Shown here: piece after piece, positions 11,953-23,958 of the stretch | Numbering within the stretch: the stretch's first letter is position 1 | Layout of the letters: every line of letters begins with the position of its first letter | Assembly: GCF_018446385.1 (NCBI RefSeq) | Contig: NC_056003.1 | Coordinates: forward strand, 20,767,198 to 20,831,197 | Direction: 5' to 3' | DNA from: Zingiber officinale | Lineage: Eukaryota; Streptophyta; Magnoliopsida; Zingiberales; Zingiberaceae | DNA: 64,000 bases | Notes under the pieces: generated by a model | What the model was told of the DNA's origin: nothing | The model's input: only the letters and a program-made list of their open reading frames with translations | Databases searched by the model: none | Made by a program: the position numbers and the translations under genes

Positions 11953-12557
11953 TGTTGGTGCAGCGGAGACCGGCAAGAAGGGGGCGAATTGTTTGAAAAA
12001 TAAAAACTATACTCTCCTCGTCTTTCAACTCAAACAGATAACAACAATAATAAAAATAAATAGCAGAAATAGAAGAGAGACAGACTTTTAACTTGGTTAC
12101 AACCCAGGGGGTTGTTAATCCAAGGCGGTCGGAAATCGCACTAGTAGAGTCTCCTTCACTGTAGGTGGAGAAGCCTTTTTTACACACTTAGAGCGCTCAC
12201 TAGTTGCTAGGAATGAATACAGAGTTGGTTACTGAGCTGATATCTAATTTATAGCTCCAGGGGTCTTTATATAGCGCCTGGAAAGTTTATCCCGAGGGTC
12301 CAAGGTGCCTCCAATGAGGTTCAAGGCGCCTCCAACTCGGTGAGTGGATAGAATTCTATCCGATTCTCGAACGGTCATTTTGACCAGCTTGGAGGCGCCT
12401 CCAACAGTGTTGAAGGCGCCTCCATTGTTGAAGGCGCCTTCAACACTTGTTGAAGGCGCCTCCAAGATGGAGGACTGCGCAGGCACCTCCAACACTTCCT
12501 TTAAGGCGCCTGCAGCTAGCTCTTTAGCTCCTTTTGACTTTGTTTCAGCTTCAAAAG
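11953..12557 (-). repeat. Element A left LTR, outer piece
   Basis: Matches 23959-24561 at high identity, from TGTTGGTGCAGCGGAGACC through the GGCGCC-rich block to CAGCTTCAAAAG. It is interrupted at 12558 by the long solo LTR and resumes at 22064. Confidence 0.85.
12300..12515. repeat. GGCGCC palindrome cluster in the element A LTR
   Basis: About ten copies of AAGGCGCCTCCAA or its complement TTGGAGGCGCCTTC lie in 200 bp, several arranged head to head so that they can pair. The same cluster is in the right LTR at 24310-24515, and a relative is at 48815-49020. Confidence 0.75.
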
Positions 12558-14469
12558 TGTAAAATACCGAAAAAATGGCGAATAATAATAAGGGAATTTT
12601 CTGAAATTTTTAGAAATTTTTCGAAAAATTTTCGGAGCTCGTATGGACGAGTTTACGGGGATAAAAACGGGGCCCAAGAAAGTCTGTTTAAGCTACCCAT
12701 TTAAGCGAGGAAAAGTTTGCTTTTTCTTTTATTTTCTTTTATTTCTTTTCTTTATTATCTCTCCTCCGGTTTCTCTTTGACGCCGCGCCCCCTCCCCCTC
12801 GCGCCTTCTCCTTCTCCTCCGATCTTCTGCCCTAACCGCTACACTAAGGTTTTCACCTCCTCGCCGAACCCGATTTCCCTCGCCTCTCCTCCTTTTTGCT
12901 TCCCGAGCCGCTGCCACAGTCGACGCCCTTCTCCCCTCTGTGCTGCCACTAAAACCATCAAAGCCAATGCTAACTCTTTGCCTATCGCAATCTCCCCTTG
13001 TCGCACAGCGACGCCACTGACGACCACAGTAAAGCGAGAGTGCCCTAGGGATTGCTCTCTCTTCCCTCGCATCGCGTCGCCGCAGCAACAAGGAGCAGCG
13101 CCGACGCCTCTACAGCCGACGCCTCTACAGTCGACGCCTCTCTTCTTATCACCTCCGCTCGTGCCCTAGGTCTGATCTCACCGCCGGCCTTGTCTCCCTT
13201 TCTCGGAGTCGCCCTTTGTACGGAAGAAGCAAGCCCTAGATGAGCCCCTGCCGATCTCCGGTTGCCAGCCACCAAGATTTTTTCCTAGCCGGCCAAACGT
13301 TTCTGCCCTAGACCTCACCACTGGGTCCTCCTTCTTCGCCACCAACCGCCGGCAGAGAGGAAAACGAGGGGTATCGAGTTAGGTAAGGCAAAAAGAGGTA
13401 TTTGGATTTTTGATTTGGATCCTGTGCTGAATTTGTTGGCTGATAACTGTGGTATTTGTCAATGTTTTTCCCACAGCAGCTTCTCCGGATCTCGGCAGTA
13501 AGTTCTTCAGGATTTGAGCAGCACTGAAGCATCAGAAAATTTGGGTAAGGTTTTGTGTTAAGCTAAATACTGAAGTGGGTAAGTTAGTTGGTTTGAGCTC
13601 TGGACTCGTAGAGTTTAGGGCTTATGGATGTGGTGTTGACTGAGATGGATGTCTCTGATGGTAGTTTTGTTTGCAGTGTCGGGAACATATTTATGGCAGT
13701 AACTTCACCGGTTGTGATTCAACAAAGGAGGGTAAATTAGGTAAGTTTTAGAGGTGATTTCTTTAATACATTGGAGTTGGTTTGTAATGGTGAAATGAGT
13801 TAAGTTAAACCTAGATGGATTTGGATTAATGGTTGGTTAACTAATTAAATGCATAAGAGTATTAGCTAAATCCGTATATGTTTGATATTACAGGACTTTG
13901 ACGCGAGACGAGTATCTCGATGTCAGATTTGGACCGGATATGATCCTTCCTATTGGAGGCGGGTACCTCTTGACTTATCTTTTATGATATTGTCAATTGG
14001 ATATGCATAGTATTTTATAGCTACAAGTAATGATCATGTTTGTCTTTGGTATGTCACTGTTTATTACCCATAGCATGTTCTGTTGGGCGTTTGTTATGTA
14101 TCCATGTTTATGTTTCGTGATTATTGCCATGAGTACCTTACTTCCTAGAGTAAGTGACATACCATACCTTACTGAGGTTAGGACTAGGTCTTGGATTTTA
14201 TTTTCTGGCATGTGTATCTAGATTATCTGATACCTAGGTTTCTATACCATACCTGACTTGTGTACCTTAGATCCTCGAATCTGACCATTGATACTGTGGT
14301 ACCCATTTTATATATATATGAATTTTTCTATGCTGATCATGATATTGCCATGCTTAGTGTCATGCATCATGATTGCATGCTGAGCGATAGTCGACTCCAT
14401 TATTGTGAGCATATCGCTAGTTACATGGATCTGTACACATCACCACTCATGGGTTAGTGGTATATCAGA

Positions 14470-14665
14470 CAGGTGTATGGCGGTTCTGCTGTTTGGCTCC
14501 GTTGGTCTGAGGACTCAGCGTGGTAGCCGGCAGACAGTTCTGCTCTGTTTGGCTCCGCTGGTTTAGTGTAGCAGCATGGTAGCCAGCAGACAGTTGGACT
14601 TTGTTTGGCTCCGTTGGTCCGCTCATGGGTAGTGTGACGCAGCGTGGTAGCCGGCAGAGTTTCCT
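14470..14665 (+). repeat. Short tandem repeats in the long solo LTR
   Basis: Three diverged units of roughly 60-70 bp carry TGTTTGGCTCCGYTGGT followed by GTAGCMGGCAGACAG. They are part of the LTR and show no sign of coding. Confidence 0.65.
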
Positions 14666-15317
14666 CTCCGTCACTGTGTACCGGGAGATGAGAGCATTGA
14701 GCTCCCCCATTTATGATTTGGGGTAGGAGGATAGGTATACTCCGACAGCATCCCGTCCACTCGGTCACTCATCAGGGGTAGTGATGTCAGATTGCACGGT
14801 TGTCACAGTCCTACCCACTCGGTCTCATCGTTGTGTGTGAGATGGTTGACTGGCGTCAGGGGTGACCATGTCATTGGCATCATACGCATTGATGCATTTA
14901 TTGCTTGTGCTTGCTGCATTTATTTGCTGCATTTGGTTGGATGCATATGTTTGACATACATACAGGATTTATGACACTCTCTGTTTGACGACCCTTTTGT
15001 TCTGGATAGGAGTTCCTGGTGAGTACAGCTTCCTCAGTTACCTTTCAGTTTTGTATTTTTCCTATATATGATTAGGAAGCTGTATTCCATATTTATTGCT
15101 GTTAGATATATCTTACTAGGTATGTCTATTGGTATTCGCTGAGTTGTTGAACTCACCCCTCGTGGACACTATCTTTTTCAGGTACCAGGTTGTTTATGGA
15201 GTCGCTTGGAGCATTCTACCTGTCGGTCCCCACGTCACATCAGAAGACATGTCTCCGCCTTTTTGTTTATTTTATCTTGGTATATGATATGTGTGTGATG
15301 TGTTAGAGCTTTGCAAC

Positions 15318-16397
15318 TGTCACTTGCGCTTATCAAATTAGTAAATGTATTTTCCACTGAACCCCTTAATTAAACAATAATGTCGTAGTAACGAGCCCAG
15401 GATCGCTCTCGAGGAACCAACGATGATATGTAATCTAGGATTGTATTTTATTCCTATTTTTGGGGTTTTCGATATAAAAATGGAGTTGGGGGGATTTAAG
15501 CTTGAATCTAAATGTAACAAAGGAAAAGCGCAACAATAAAGAGATTAATCTAAAGCAAGAGTAAAACCTAACTATGTGCCAATAATCAAACCTCAACATA
15601 TTGTCACTCTACGTTGTGATTAAATCATCGACACACACTTAAACTAAAGATAAAATAGCAAGACACAATTAAATCTGATCTAAACAGAAATGAAACCCTA
15701 ACTTAGAATTTAAACACTAAACAAGTAACCAAGCTTCAAAGAAGTCTTAAACTAAGCTTCAATTAAGTAATGAAATACTAAATTACTGCTAAAAACATAA
15801 CAAACAATTAATGAATCCAATCTAAGCTATAAAACAGAAATGAAATGAACTGAAAAGGTAAACCAATCCAATCTCTCAATCATCTACCAAACTACACACT
15901 CAAGCCGTCACACAAGAGTACCAAAGTCGAAACCATCCAACTTTGGACCTCAATGGATTGTCTCAGCTGCGTATCAGCTCAAGGAAGGTTCAACAACACC
16001 GACGGACCACCCCCCACGAGCTGAAACAACCCTAAACCCAAGAAAATGCCGAAAATCTGGAAATCTGCTATCCTTGACCTCTGAATCTGGAATAGAAGCT
16101 ACGGATTGCGAATTGTGGTCGGATGAAGCTCAACAATGCCGGAGGACCACCGCCTAGCGTTTCTGATGGGAATCGGAGCTCAGATTTGGAAGAACACCTC
16201 CAAATCTGAGGTGAACAGAGGTATCAAAGAAATGGAGATTGCGCCGGAGGGAACATCCAAATCGGTTCCAGAGAATCGGGATGAAGCTGCTGGGATGTCC
16301 TTCACCGAGATTGAAGTTCGAGAGGTTGAAAGGAGAAGGAAAGGTGGTCGAAATCCGCTGGAAGACGCGCGCCAAAATTTGATGAAGCGAAGTCTAC
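15318..16397 (+). repeat. Truncated LTR copy, direct
   Basis: Matches about the first 1.08 kb of the complete LTR at 16398, then stops at GAAGCGAAGTCTAC and is joined head to tail to the next copy. Confidence 0.75.
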
Positions 16398-18129
16398 TGT
16401 CACTTGCGTAAATCAAATTAACAATATATTATTTTCACTGAACCCCTTAATTAAACAATAATGTCGTAGTAACGAGCCCAGGATCGATCCGAGGAACCAA
16501 CGATAGAATGTAATTTAGGATTGTCTTTTATTCCTATTTTTTGGGGTTTTTGATATAAAAATGGAGTTGGGGGTTTAAGCTTTAAATCTAAATCTAACAG
16601 AGGAAAAACACAGTAATTAAGAAATTAATCTAAAGCAAGAGTGAAACATAACTATGTGCCAATGAACAAATCATTACGCATTGTCACACTACATTGTGAT
16701 AAATCCATCAACACACATCAAACTAAGGATGAAATTACGAGACTCAAATAAATCTGATCTAAAGCAAGATGTAAATCTAATTTAGCACTTAAACACTAAA
16801 CAATTAACCAAGCACAAATAAAACTTAAACTAAGCTTCAACAAGGAAAGAAATGCTAACTACTTGCATAAAAATATAACGAACATTAAAAGAAATCTGTC
16901 TAAGCTATAAAACAGTAAGAAAAAGAACTAAAATGAAATAAAATGGTAAACCAATCCATTCTCACAATCAATTCCACAAGTTTCACACTCAAGCCGTCAC
17001 ACAAGAGTGCCAAAGTCGAAACCACCCAACTTTGGACCTCAATGGATCATCTCAGCTGCGTATCAGCTCAAGGAAGGTTCAACAACACCGACGGACCACC
17101 CCCGACGAGCTGAAACAACCCTAAACCCAAGAAAATGCCGAAAATCTGGAAATATGCCATCCTTGACCTCTGAATATGGAATGGTGTTTCGGATTGCGGA
17201 TGGGCATCAGATGAAGCTTAATAACGCCGGCGGACCACCTCCAAGCGTCACTGAATGGAATCGAAACGCAGATTTGGAAGAACACCTCCAAATCTGAGGT
17301 GAACAGAGGTATCGAAGAAATGGAGATTGCGTCGGAGGGAACACCCAAATCGGTTCCAGAGAATCAGGATGAAGCTGCTGGGACGTCCTTCACCGAGGTT
17401 GAAGCTCGGGAGAATGATCGGAGAAGAGAAAGGGGTCGGAATCCGAAGAAAACCGCGCCAGGATGAAGCTACTGTGCGTGGAGGAATCGACGAAGGCACT
17501 GTAGCTACTGTAGCTTCTATTTAAATTAGATCTGGATCTGATCGGATGGCTGAGATGATTCCGGGCTAAATCAACGGTGAAAAGTCATCCAAATTCCGAT
17601 CTGAAGGTACTGATGTTGATCTAGGGTCTGGATCTACCCTCCCATAGGTCGGATCGATCAGATCATCGCTGGATGGCCCAGATCGGCCCAGTCTTCATTG
17701 AACGGCCCAGATTAATTCGGCTTGATCAATGGCTAGATGAACTCAGATCTGGATCAAAACTTCTGGGTCTTCGTCAATGGCTTAGATCTGATCCTCATTA
17801 GGTTGGATCGGCCATATCTTCAACGGATGGTTCAGATCTCTCCTATTCTTGATAAACGGCCCATAATACTTCAAAGCTTTATCTTCTCGTTTGAACTCCG
17901 ATTCGAGCACAATTTTGGTCCAAATAGATCCAAATCCAATATCCTTTGATGCCTACAAAATAAGAATAAAATATTAGCATCAAATAACACCAAAAATAAT
18001 ATAATTTGCAATTAGGTCCAAAAATACACACTATGCACAAAATGTGATGTAACCATGATTTAAACTATGAAATCAACATCAAACCATGCATATATGAATC
18101 AAAATAATGCTGTAAAATCATGGTTATCA
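16398..18129 (+). repeat. Complete LTR copy, 1732 bp
   Basis: Runs from TGTCACTTGCGTAAATC to ATGGTTATCA. It contains the block CCCCTTAATTAAACAATAATGTCGTAGTAACG found also at 15363. Confidence 0.75.
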
Positions 18130-19419
18130 AATCCCCCACACTTAGTCTTAAACGTCCCGTGCAAGTAAAGAAAACTAAAAATCATCTCCATAGAAAATTT
18201 CCTAGCAATACCTAGAAGATAGTAAAAATAATTTAACTAAGACCATCTAAAGATCACAAACAATCATGAATACAATTCAAACAATAATCAGTAGGTATGG
18301 TAGTTTCAATCCAATTGAAAAATTAAAGCAAGTTGCATCTCACAAGGAATTTACCTATTCTAACTCTCACACTCAAACATGTATATAAGTGGAACTCACT
18401 CAATGCAACTCACAACATTTCACTACCATAGGCTTGCTTATTTTCTACTTCTCCACCACCATAGAACATAGCATACATGAATCAAAAGGATTTAATCATG
18501 AAGAATTTAAATAGAAGCAAAAAGAACAATTGAAATGGATGAAATAGGCAAAAGAAAAGGCATTAATGAAGAAAATGAGAGAATGAAAGTATTGGAGGAA
18601 TATACTTGATGAGTTGACCATTTGATGTGTAAAGAGATTTGTATACCATTTATTTTAACCAATTCAAAGTATCAAGCTACCCTCCCATTCAATTTGAATG
18701 CCAACATAGAATCTTGATACATTGTCTCCCTTTTGATACTCTCTTGAATGTGCCAATTTTCAAAAAAATTTCTTTCACTATTTTTCCACTTCAATTTCAG
18801 CATTTGAAAGCTCAAATAATCAATCAACTAACAAAGAACTCACTCCCCCACACTTAAACTTTGGCTGTCTCGGACAATACAAAACAACATGTATACAATG
18901 ACTTGATACTCTTTAAGCCACTCTCCCAAATCTGCAAATCATTTCTAAATTACATTCCAGGATTCAGTTTCAGTTATGCACGCTTATTTTTTTTCTGTCT
19001 TTGACCTTTTATCAATTCAATAAGTTGCATAAGAAAGTTCCTGAATTCATTGGCTGAATTGAGCTATAAGAAATGCATTTTTTTATACACTTACTGCTAC
19101 CCAGCTTTCATCCTCTGATAACAGCACTGAATTCCTGTAATTTCATATTTGGCATTAAGTTTCTGATGCTATTGTGAATGGAACTGATCAACAAAGAATA
19201 CAGCCCCTTATCATTTCTCAACTACAACCAACATCAGGTTTGTGAATTAAGTTTCAGCAGTGCTAAATTTAGATAATTTAAACTTAATGTTAAGGAACAA
19301 ATACTGATATAGCTTTTAATGTGTATCACCATTCAAACAAACCAAATTAAGTTTCAAACTTAATGAAGTTCCATTCTGCAGAATCAAATCAGAATCAAGA
19401 ACAGAAATCATGGTTAATT
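18130..19419 (-). other. Internal region of the rearranged element
   Basis: AT-rich, without a long open frame or pol motif. The left edge holds a polypurine tract on the minus strand. At the right edge a remnant AAATCATGGTTA abuts the inverted LTR, forming a short palindrome at 19405-19434. Confidence 0.6.
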
Positions 19420-20494
19420 TGATAACCATGATTTTACTGCATTATTTTGATTCATATATGCATGGTTTGATGTTGATTTCATAGTTTAAATCATGGTTAC
19501 TTCACATTTTGTGCATAGTATGTATTTTTGGACCTAATTGCAAATTATATTATTTTTGGTGTTATTTGATGCTAATATTTGATTCTTATTTTATAGGCAT
19601 CAAAGGATATTGGATTTGGATCTATTTGGACCAAAATTGGGCTTGAATCGGAGTTCAAACGAGAAGATAAAGCTTTGAAGCATTATGGGCCGTTTATCAA
19701 GAATAGGAGAGATCTGAACCATCCGTTGAAGATCTGGCCGATCCAACCTAATGAGGAGCATATCTAAGACATTGATGAAGACCTAGAAGTTTTGATCCAG
19801 ATCTGAGTTCATCTAGCCATTGATCAAGCCGAATTAATCTGGGCCGTTCAATGAAGACTGGGCCGATCTGGGCCATCCAGTGATGATCTGATCGATCCGA
19901 CCTACGGGAGGGTAGATCCAGACCCTAGATCAACATCAGTACCTTCAGATCGGAATTTGGATGACTTTTCACCGTTGATTTAGCCCGGAATCATCTCAGC
20001 CGTCTGATCAGATCCAGATCTGATTTAAATAGAAGCTACAGTAGCTACAGTGCCTTCGTCGATCCCCTTCACGCAGTTCAGTTCCGGCGCGCGTCTTCCA
20101 GCGGATTTCGACCACCTTTCCTTCTCCTTTCAACCTCTCGAACTTCAATCTCGGTGGAGGGCTTCTCGGCAGCGTCATCCCAATTCTCTGGAGCCGTCTT
20201 TGGGTGTTTCCTCCGGCGGAATTCAGCTCCCGGAAGTTCTCTGTTTTCTCCAGATTTGGAGGTGGTCTTTTAAATCTGCGTTCTGATTCCATTCAGTGAC
20301 GCTTGGAGGTGGTCCGCCGGCGTTATTGAGCTTCATCCGATGCCCATCCGCAGTCCGCAACACCATTCCAGATTCAGAGGTCAAGGATGGCAGATTTCCA
20401 GATTTTCGGCATTTTCTTGGGTTTAGGGTTGTTTCAGCTCGTCGGGGGTGGTCCGTCGGTGTTGTTGAACCTTCCTTGAGCTGATACACAGCTG
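19420..20494 (-). repeat. Inverted LTR piece
   Basis: Reverse complement of about 17050-18129, starting TGATAACCATGATTTTACTGC. It lies back to back with the direct copy at 20495-21717. Confidence 0.75.
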
Positions 20495-21717
20495 AGACTT
20501 CTAACTATAAAACAATAGCAAAAAGAACTATAATGAAATAAAAACCAATCCTCTCGCAATCAACTCACAAACTTCATACTCTTGCCGTCACACAAGAGTA
20601 CCAAAATCGAAACCACCCAATTTCGGACCTCAGTGGAGATTCTAAGCTGCAAATCAATTCGAGGAATGCTCACAAGTGCCGACGGACCACCCCCGGCACG
20701 TTGGAAACAACCCAAAACCCCAAGAATGGACGAAATCTGAAATCTGGTCTCTGGATCTAATGGAAGGCTGTGGAACGCGGATGACATCGGATGAAGCTCA
20801 ATAACGCCGGCGGACCACCTCCAAGCGTCACTGAATGGGATCGGAACGCAGATTTGGAAGACCACCTCCAAATCTGGAGAAAACAGAGAACTTCTGGGAG
20901 CTGAATTCCGCCGGAGGAAACACCCAAAGACGGCTCCAGAGAATCGGGATGACGCTGCCGAGAAGCCCTCCACCGAGATTGAAGTTCGAGAGGTTGAAAG
21001 GAGAAGGAAAGGTGGTCGAAATCCGCTGGAAGACGCGCGCCGGAACTGAGCTGCATGAAGGGGATCGACGAAGGCACTGTAGCTACTGTAGCTTCTATTT
21101 AAATCAGATCTGGATATGATCGGACGGCTGAGATGATTCCGGGCTAAATCAACGGTGAAAAGTCATCCAAATTCCGATTTGAAGGTACTGATGTTGATCT
21201 AGGGTCTGGATCTACCCTCCCGTAGGTCGAATCGATCAGATCATCACTGGATGGCCCAGATCGGCCCAGTCTTCATTGAACGGCCCAAATTAATTCGGCT
21301 TGATCAATGGCTAGATGAACTCAGATCTGGATCAAAACTTCTGGGTCTTCATCAATGACTTAGATCTTCTCCTCATTAGGTTGGATCGGCCATATCTTCA
21401 ACGGATGGTTCAGATCTCTCCTATTCTTGATAAACAGCCCATAATGCTTCAAAGCTTTATCTTCTCGTTTGAATTCCGATTCGAGCCCAATTTCGGTCCA
21501 AATAGATCCAAATCCAATATCCTTTGATGCCTACAAAATAAGAATCAAATATTAGCATCAAATAACACCAAAAATAATATAATTTGCAATTAGGTCCAAA
21601 AATACACACTATGCACAAAATGTGATGTAACCATGATTTAAACTATGAAATCAACATCAAACCATGCATATACGAATCAAAATAATGCAGTAAAATCATG
21701 GTTATTAGTGTGTATTT
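20495..21717 (+). repeat. Direct LTR piece, 3' two-thirds
   Basis: Aligns with 16905-18129 from ATAAAACAATAGCAAAAAGAAC to ATCATGGTTATTA. The last base pair TA replaces the expected CA. Confidence 0.7.
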
Positions 21718-22063
21718 GGCTTTGTGTTCCGGTTTTGTTTCCGGAGTGTTGTGTTGATGTGTGGTGTAAGCCTAGCCGGCTAGCAGTGTTTTGTTTTGTT
21801 TTGTATGGGCTTATATTTATGTTTTTCCGCTGTGTTGGTTTTGATTTCAGCCGAATGGGCTGATAAAATTATATATAACTGCGTGGTTGTTGTTATATTT
21901 GTCCAGCCTTGTAGGCTGAGATTATTAACTGCGTGGTTGTGTATATATTCCAGCCGCATGTGGCTGATGTATATTGTGTCTGTAGAAATGCTTCAGATTG
22001 TCACCCGTACAGGGGAGGTGCTGCCGAAATTTTTTCGAACAGGGACTTTCCCGGGGCGTGACA

Positions 22064-22403
22064 CAAAGCTCCGATAAACTTGGGTGATTGCGGCCAACCG
22101 AAATATGACTCACCCGAACCCAATTTCCGGCCTTCTCCTCGAGCAACCTTCCTCCCCGGCTTAACGTCCCTTGAATGCCGCACACGTTCATCTCGCCCAC
22201 CGGTGTACTCTTCCGCAGCTCTCTCGTCCTTCGGACGCATCGAGCTCGTTGGCTCCCTTCCCGTGCCGTCCTTCTCGCTAGCTGCGTCTTCCGCTCGACT
22301 TCCTGCGCTCGTAAGCTCCTGCACACTCAGACACAGGGATCAAACACAAAGCAGGACCTAACCAACTTGATTGATCACATCAAAATAACCACGGGGTTCA
22401 ACA
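22064..22403 (-). repeat. Element A left LTR, inner piece
   Basis: Continues the LTR broken at 12557 and matches 24558-24898. It ends GGGGTTCAACA directly before the polypurine tract. Confidence 0.85.
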
Positions 22404-22422
22404 ATCTCCCCCTTTTTGATGT
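22404..22422 (-). other. Polypurine tract of element A
   Basis: On the minus strand this reads ATCAAAAAGGGGGAGAT directly before the LTR start TGTTG. This is the plus-strand primer typical of copia-type elements and fixes the orientation. Confidence 0.8.
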
Positions 22423-22996
22423 GCATCAACCCAAGTTCAATTTAGGGTGAAAATAAACAAACAGTAATTTTTAAAAAAATTACTAAACTAACATGTTAAG
22501 CATAAATTTGCAATAAATAAAATTACAACTAATTAATTAAGAGTTAAGCAGGATTTAAAAAAAAAATTAAAATTTTAAAAAATTCTCTCCCCCTGAACTT
22601 GTACTTTTCTCTCCCCCTTTGATCACAGCAAAAATGGGGTAATAATAAGATAATATGATATTTTAAAAATATTTAGCAAATTTTTAAGTTAAGCCACAAT
22701 GAGTAAAAATATCTAAGTAAACTGAATTTTTAGAATTTTTCAAAATAATTTCTAAGTCAAAATTAATTTTTTAGAATTTTTCAAAAATGTTTGAAAACTT
22801 TCAAAGCATTATTTAATTCTAGCTTTAATGTTTTTTCAGAAAGTTAATTAAACATTTTATTTCAATATTTCAGCTTTCAAGTCGTGGCGAGGCACTCGGC
22901 CTTCTTGGTTATTGGAGCAACAACTACTTCCTTAGACAAAGCTTCATAAAGAAATTTTAACGTTTAATTTTTCTTCTGAAAGCCTTAAAAGAAATT

Positions 22997-23893
22997 TTAA
23001 TCTAATAAGGATTTTGGAATCCAGTATAAATTCCTTCCTACTGGGTTATTCAGAAATTTAGGGGGTACATAATTTCTGGAGACTTTCCTAAGTTGTCCCT
23101 GATGTTTTCTTATATACCAATTCAATTTTCTATAAATTCTTAATTTTGATTTTAGAAATTTATTTAAGCATGCATTATTATTCTTCAATTTCTCAATTTC
23201 AACTTTTAATTTTTCATTTTCTAATTTTAGATTATCATACATTTCTAGTGGACATGTTTTTGCTAGGTTCAAATTCAATTCAGCATTTTCTTTTTCTAAT
23301 TTAAATAAGTCTTTAGAAAGAGACTTAATAAATTGAAACGATTGAGTAGGGGTTAGATTACGTACCTGACTTACCTGACTCGGTGATGTTCCCCCTTCAT
23401 CGTCGCTTTCTTCCTCTGAGGTTTCTCCCCCTTCATTGATGCTCATCTCGGAGCAGCTTTCATCGTCGTCTTTAGGTCGGTGTTCGGCTATTAGTGCTAT
23501 GTTGTGGATCTCCTCGATCTCAGATTCCTCTGATGACGAAGCGATGTCCATCGAAGGGTCAGATTCTTCTTTTCTTGAAGTTTCGTGATGTTCTAAGAAC
23601 TTTTCTCAAAGTTCTTTCGCACATGTATAGTCACCAATCTTTTCGAGTTCCTGCATAGGTAGAACAGTAAGTAAATGAAATTCAGCCTTACCATTTGCCA
23701 TGAATTCGATTCTTTGTTTTTCGTTCCATCGATATTCCTCAAGTACTTTTCCGTCTGTTGTTTTAGGTACTTTGAAACCCCTCTTCATACTCAACATGAT
23801 GTCGAAGTCCGTCTTGAAGAAGACCTCCATTTTGTGTTTCCAGAACTCGAAGTCTCCGTCAAACTTCGGAGGATCAATGCTTGTACCGACCAT
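22997..23893 (-). pseudogene. Element A gag relic (copia-type, UBN2/DUF4219-like), no pol
   Basis: The minus-strand frame opens at 23893 with MVGTSIDPPKFDGDFEFWKH and holds the WKHKMEVFFKTDFD signature of copia-type gag N termini. A TGA after KEL at 23606-23608 replaces the Trp usual in KELWEKFLE, and the frame goes on as EKFLEHHETS. The second part (about 184 aa from 23551) is acidic, then has a coiled-coil-like stretch (LEKENAELN, LKLENEKLKVEIEKLKN), and stops at 22997. The middle of gag, including the CCHC zinc knuckle, is missing. Gag packages element RNA. This copy cannot make a full protein. Confidence 0.8.
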
Positions 23894-23940
23894 CGTCTTG
23901 ATCTTCGTGCTTCAGTCGACGGTTAGTCCTTCTGAGGTGG

Positions 23941-23956
23941 TCTGGCTCTGATACTA
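23941..23956 (-). other. Primer-binding site of element A (initiator tRNA-Met type)
   Basis: The minus strand reads TAGTATCAGAGCCAGA, one base off the TGGTATCAGAGC complement of plant initiator tRNA-Met, and lies 2 bp inside the right LTR. Confidence 0.8.
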
Positions 23957-23958
23957 AT

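Larger units (their letters stand above)
15318..21717 (-). mobile_element. Rearranged non-autonomous LTR element with direct and inverted LTR copies
   Basis: The LTR begins TGTCACTTGCG and ends ATGGTTATCA in plus orientation. Four LTR pieces are present: 15318-16397 (5' part, direct), 16398-18129 (complete, direct, 1732 bp), 19420-20494 (3' part, inverted) and 20495-21717 (3' two-thirds, direct). Unique DNA is at 18130-19419. The AATCCCCCACACTT beside the complete LTR reads as a polypurine tract on the minus strand. No gag or pol was found. No clear target duplication is seen (GCAAC and GTGTG flanks), in line with rearrangement after insertion. Confidence 0.65.
12558..22063 (+). mobile_element. 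Long solo LTR (about 3.1 kb without the insertion), probably chromovirus Tekay/Del-like
   Basis: It starts TGTAAAATACCG at 12558 and ends CCCGGGGCGTGACA at 22063, with AAAAG before and CAAAG after. The uninterrupted right LTR of element A has CAAAG at this site, which supports a 5-bp duplication. The LTR consists of 12558-15317 and 21718-22063. It has the pyrimidine-rich, GC-rich leader (12720-13300) and length usual for Del/Tekay LTRs, but no coding domain is present to prove the lineage. Small ORFs in it are not real genes. Confidence 0.7.

Noticed and set aside
12717..13275. Overlapping ORFs (up to 150 aa) on both strands near 12.7-13.3 kb
   Set aside because: They lie in the pyrimidine-rich, GC-rich part of a long LTR. 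Composition keeps frames open on both strands and no domain is seen.
20008..21119. Near-identical ORFs of about 94 aa at 20.0-20.3 and 20.8-21.1 kb on opposite strands
   Set aside because: They are the same LTR segment in inverted and direct copies. No coding signature.
22001..22361. Arg/Ser-rich ORFs around 22.0-22.4 and 24.25-24.9 kb
   Set aside because: Both lie in the two LTR copies of element A, repeated with the LTR and without domain features.
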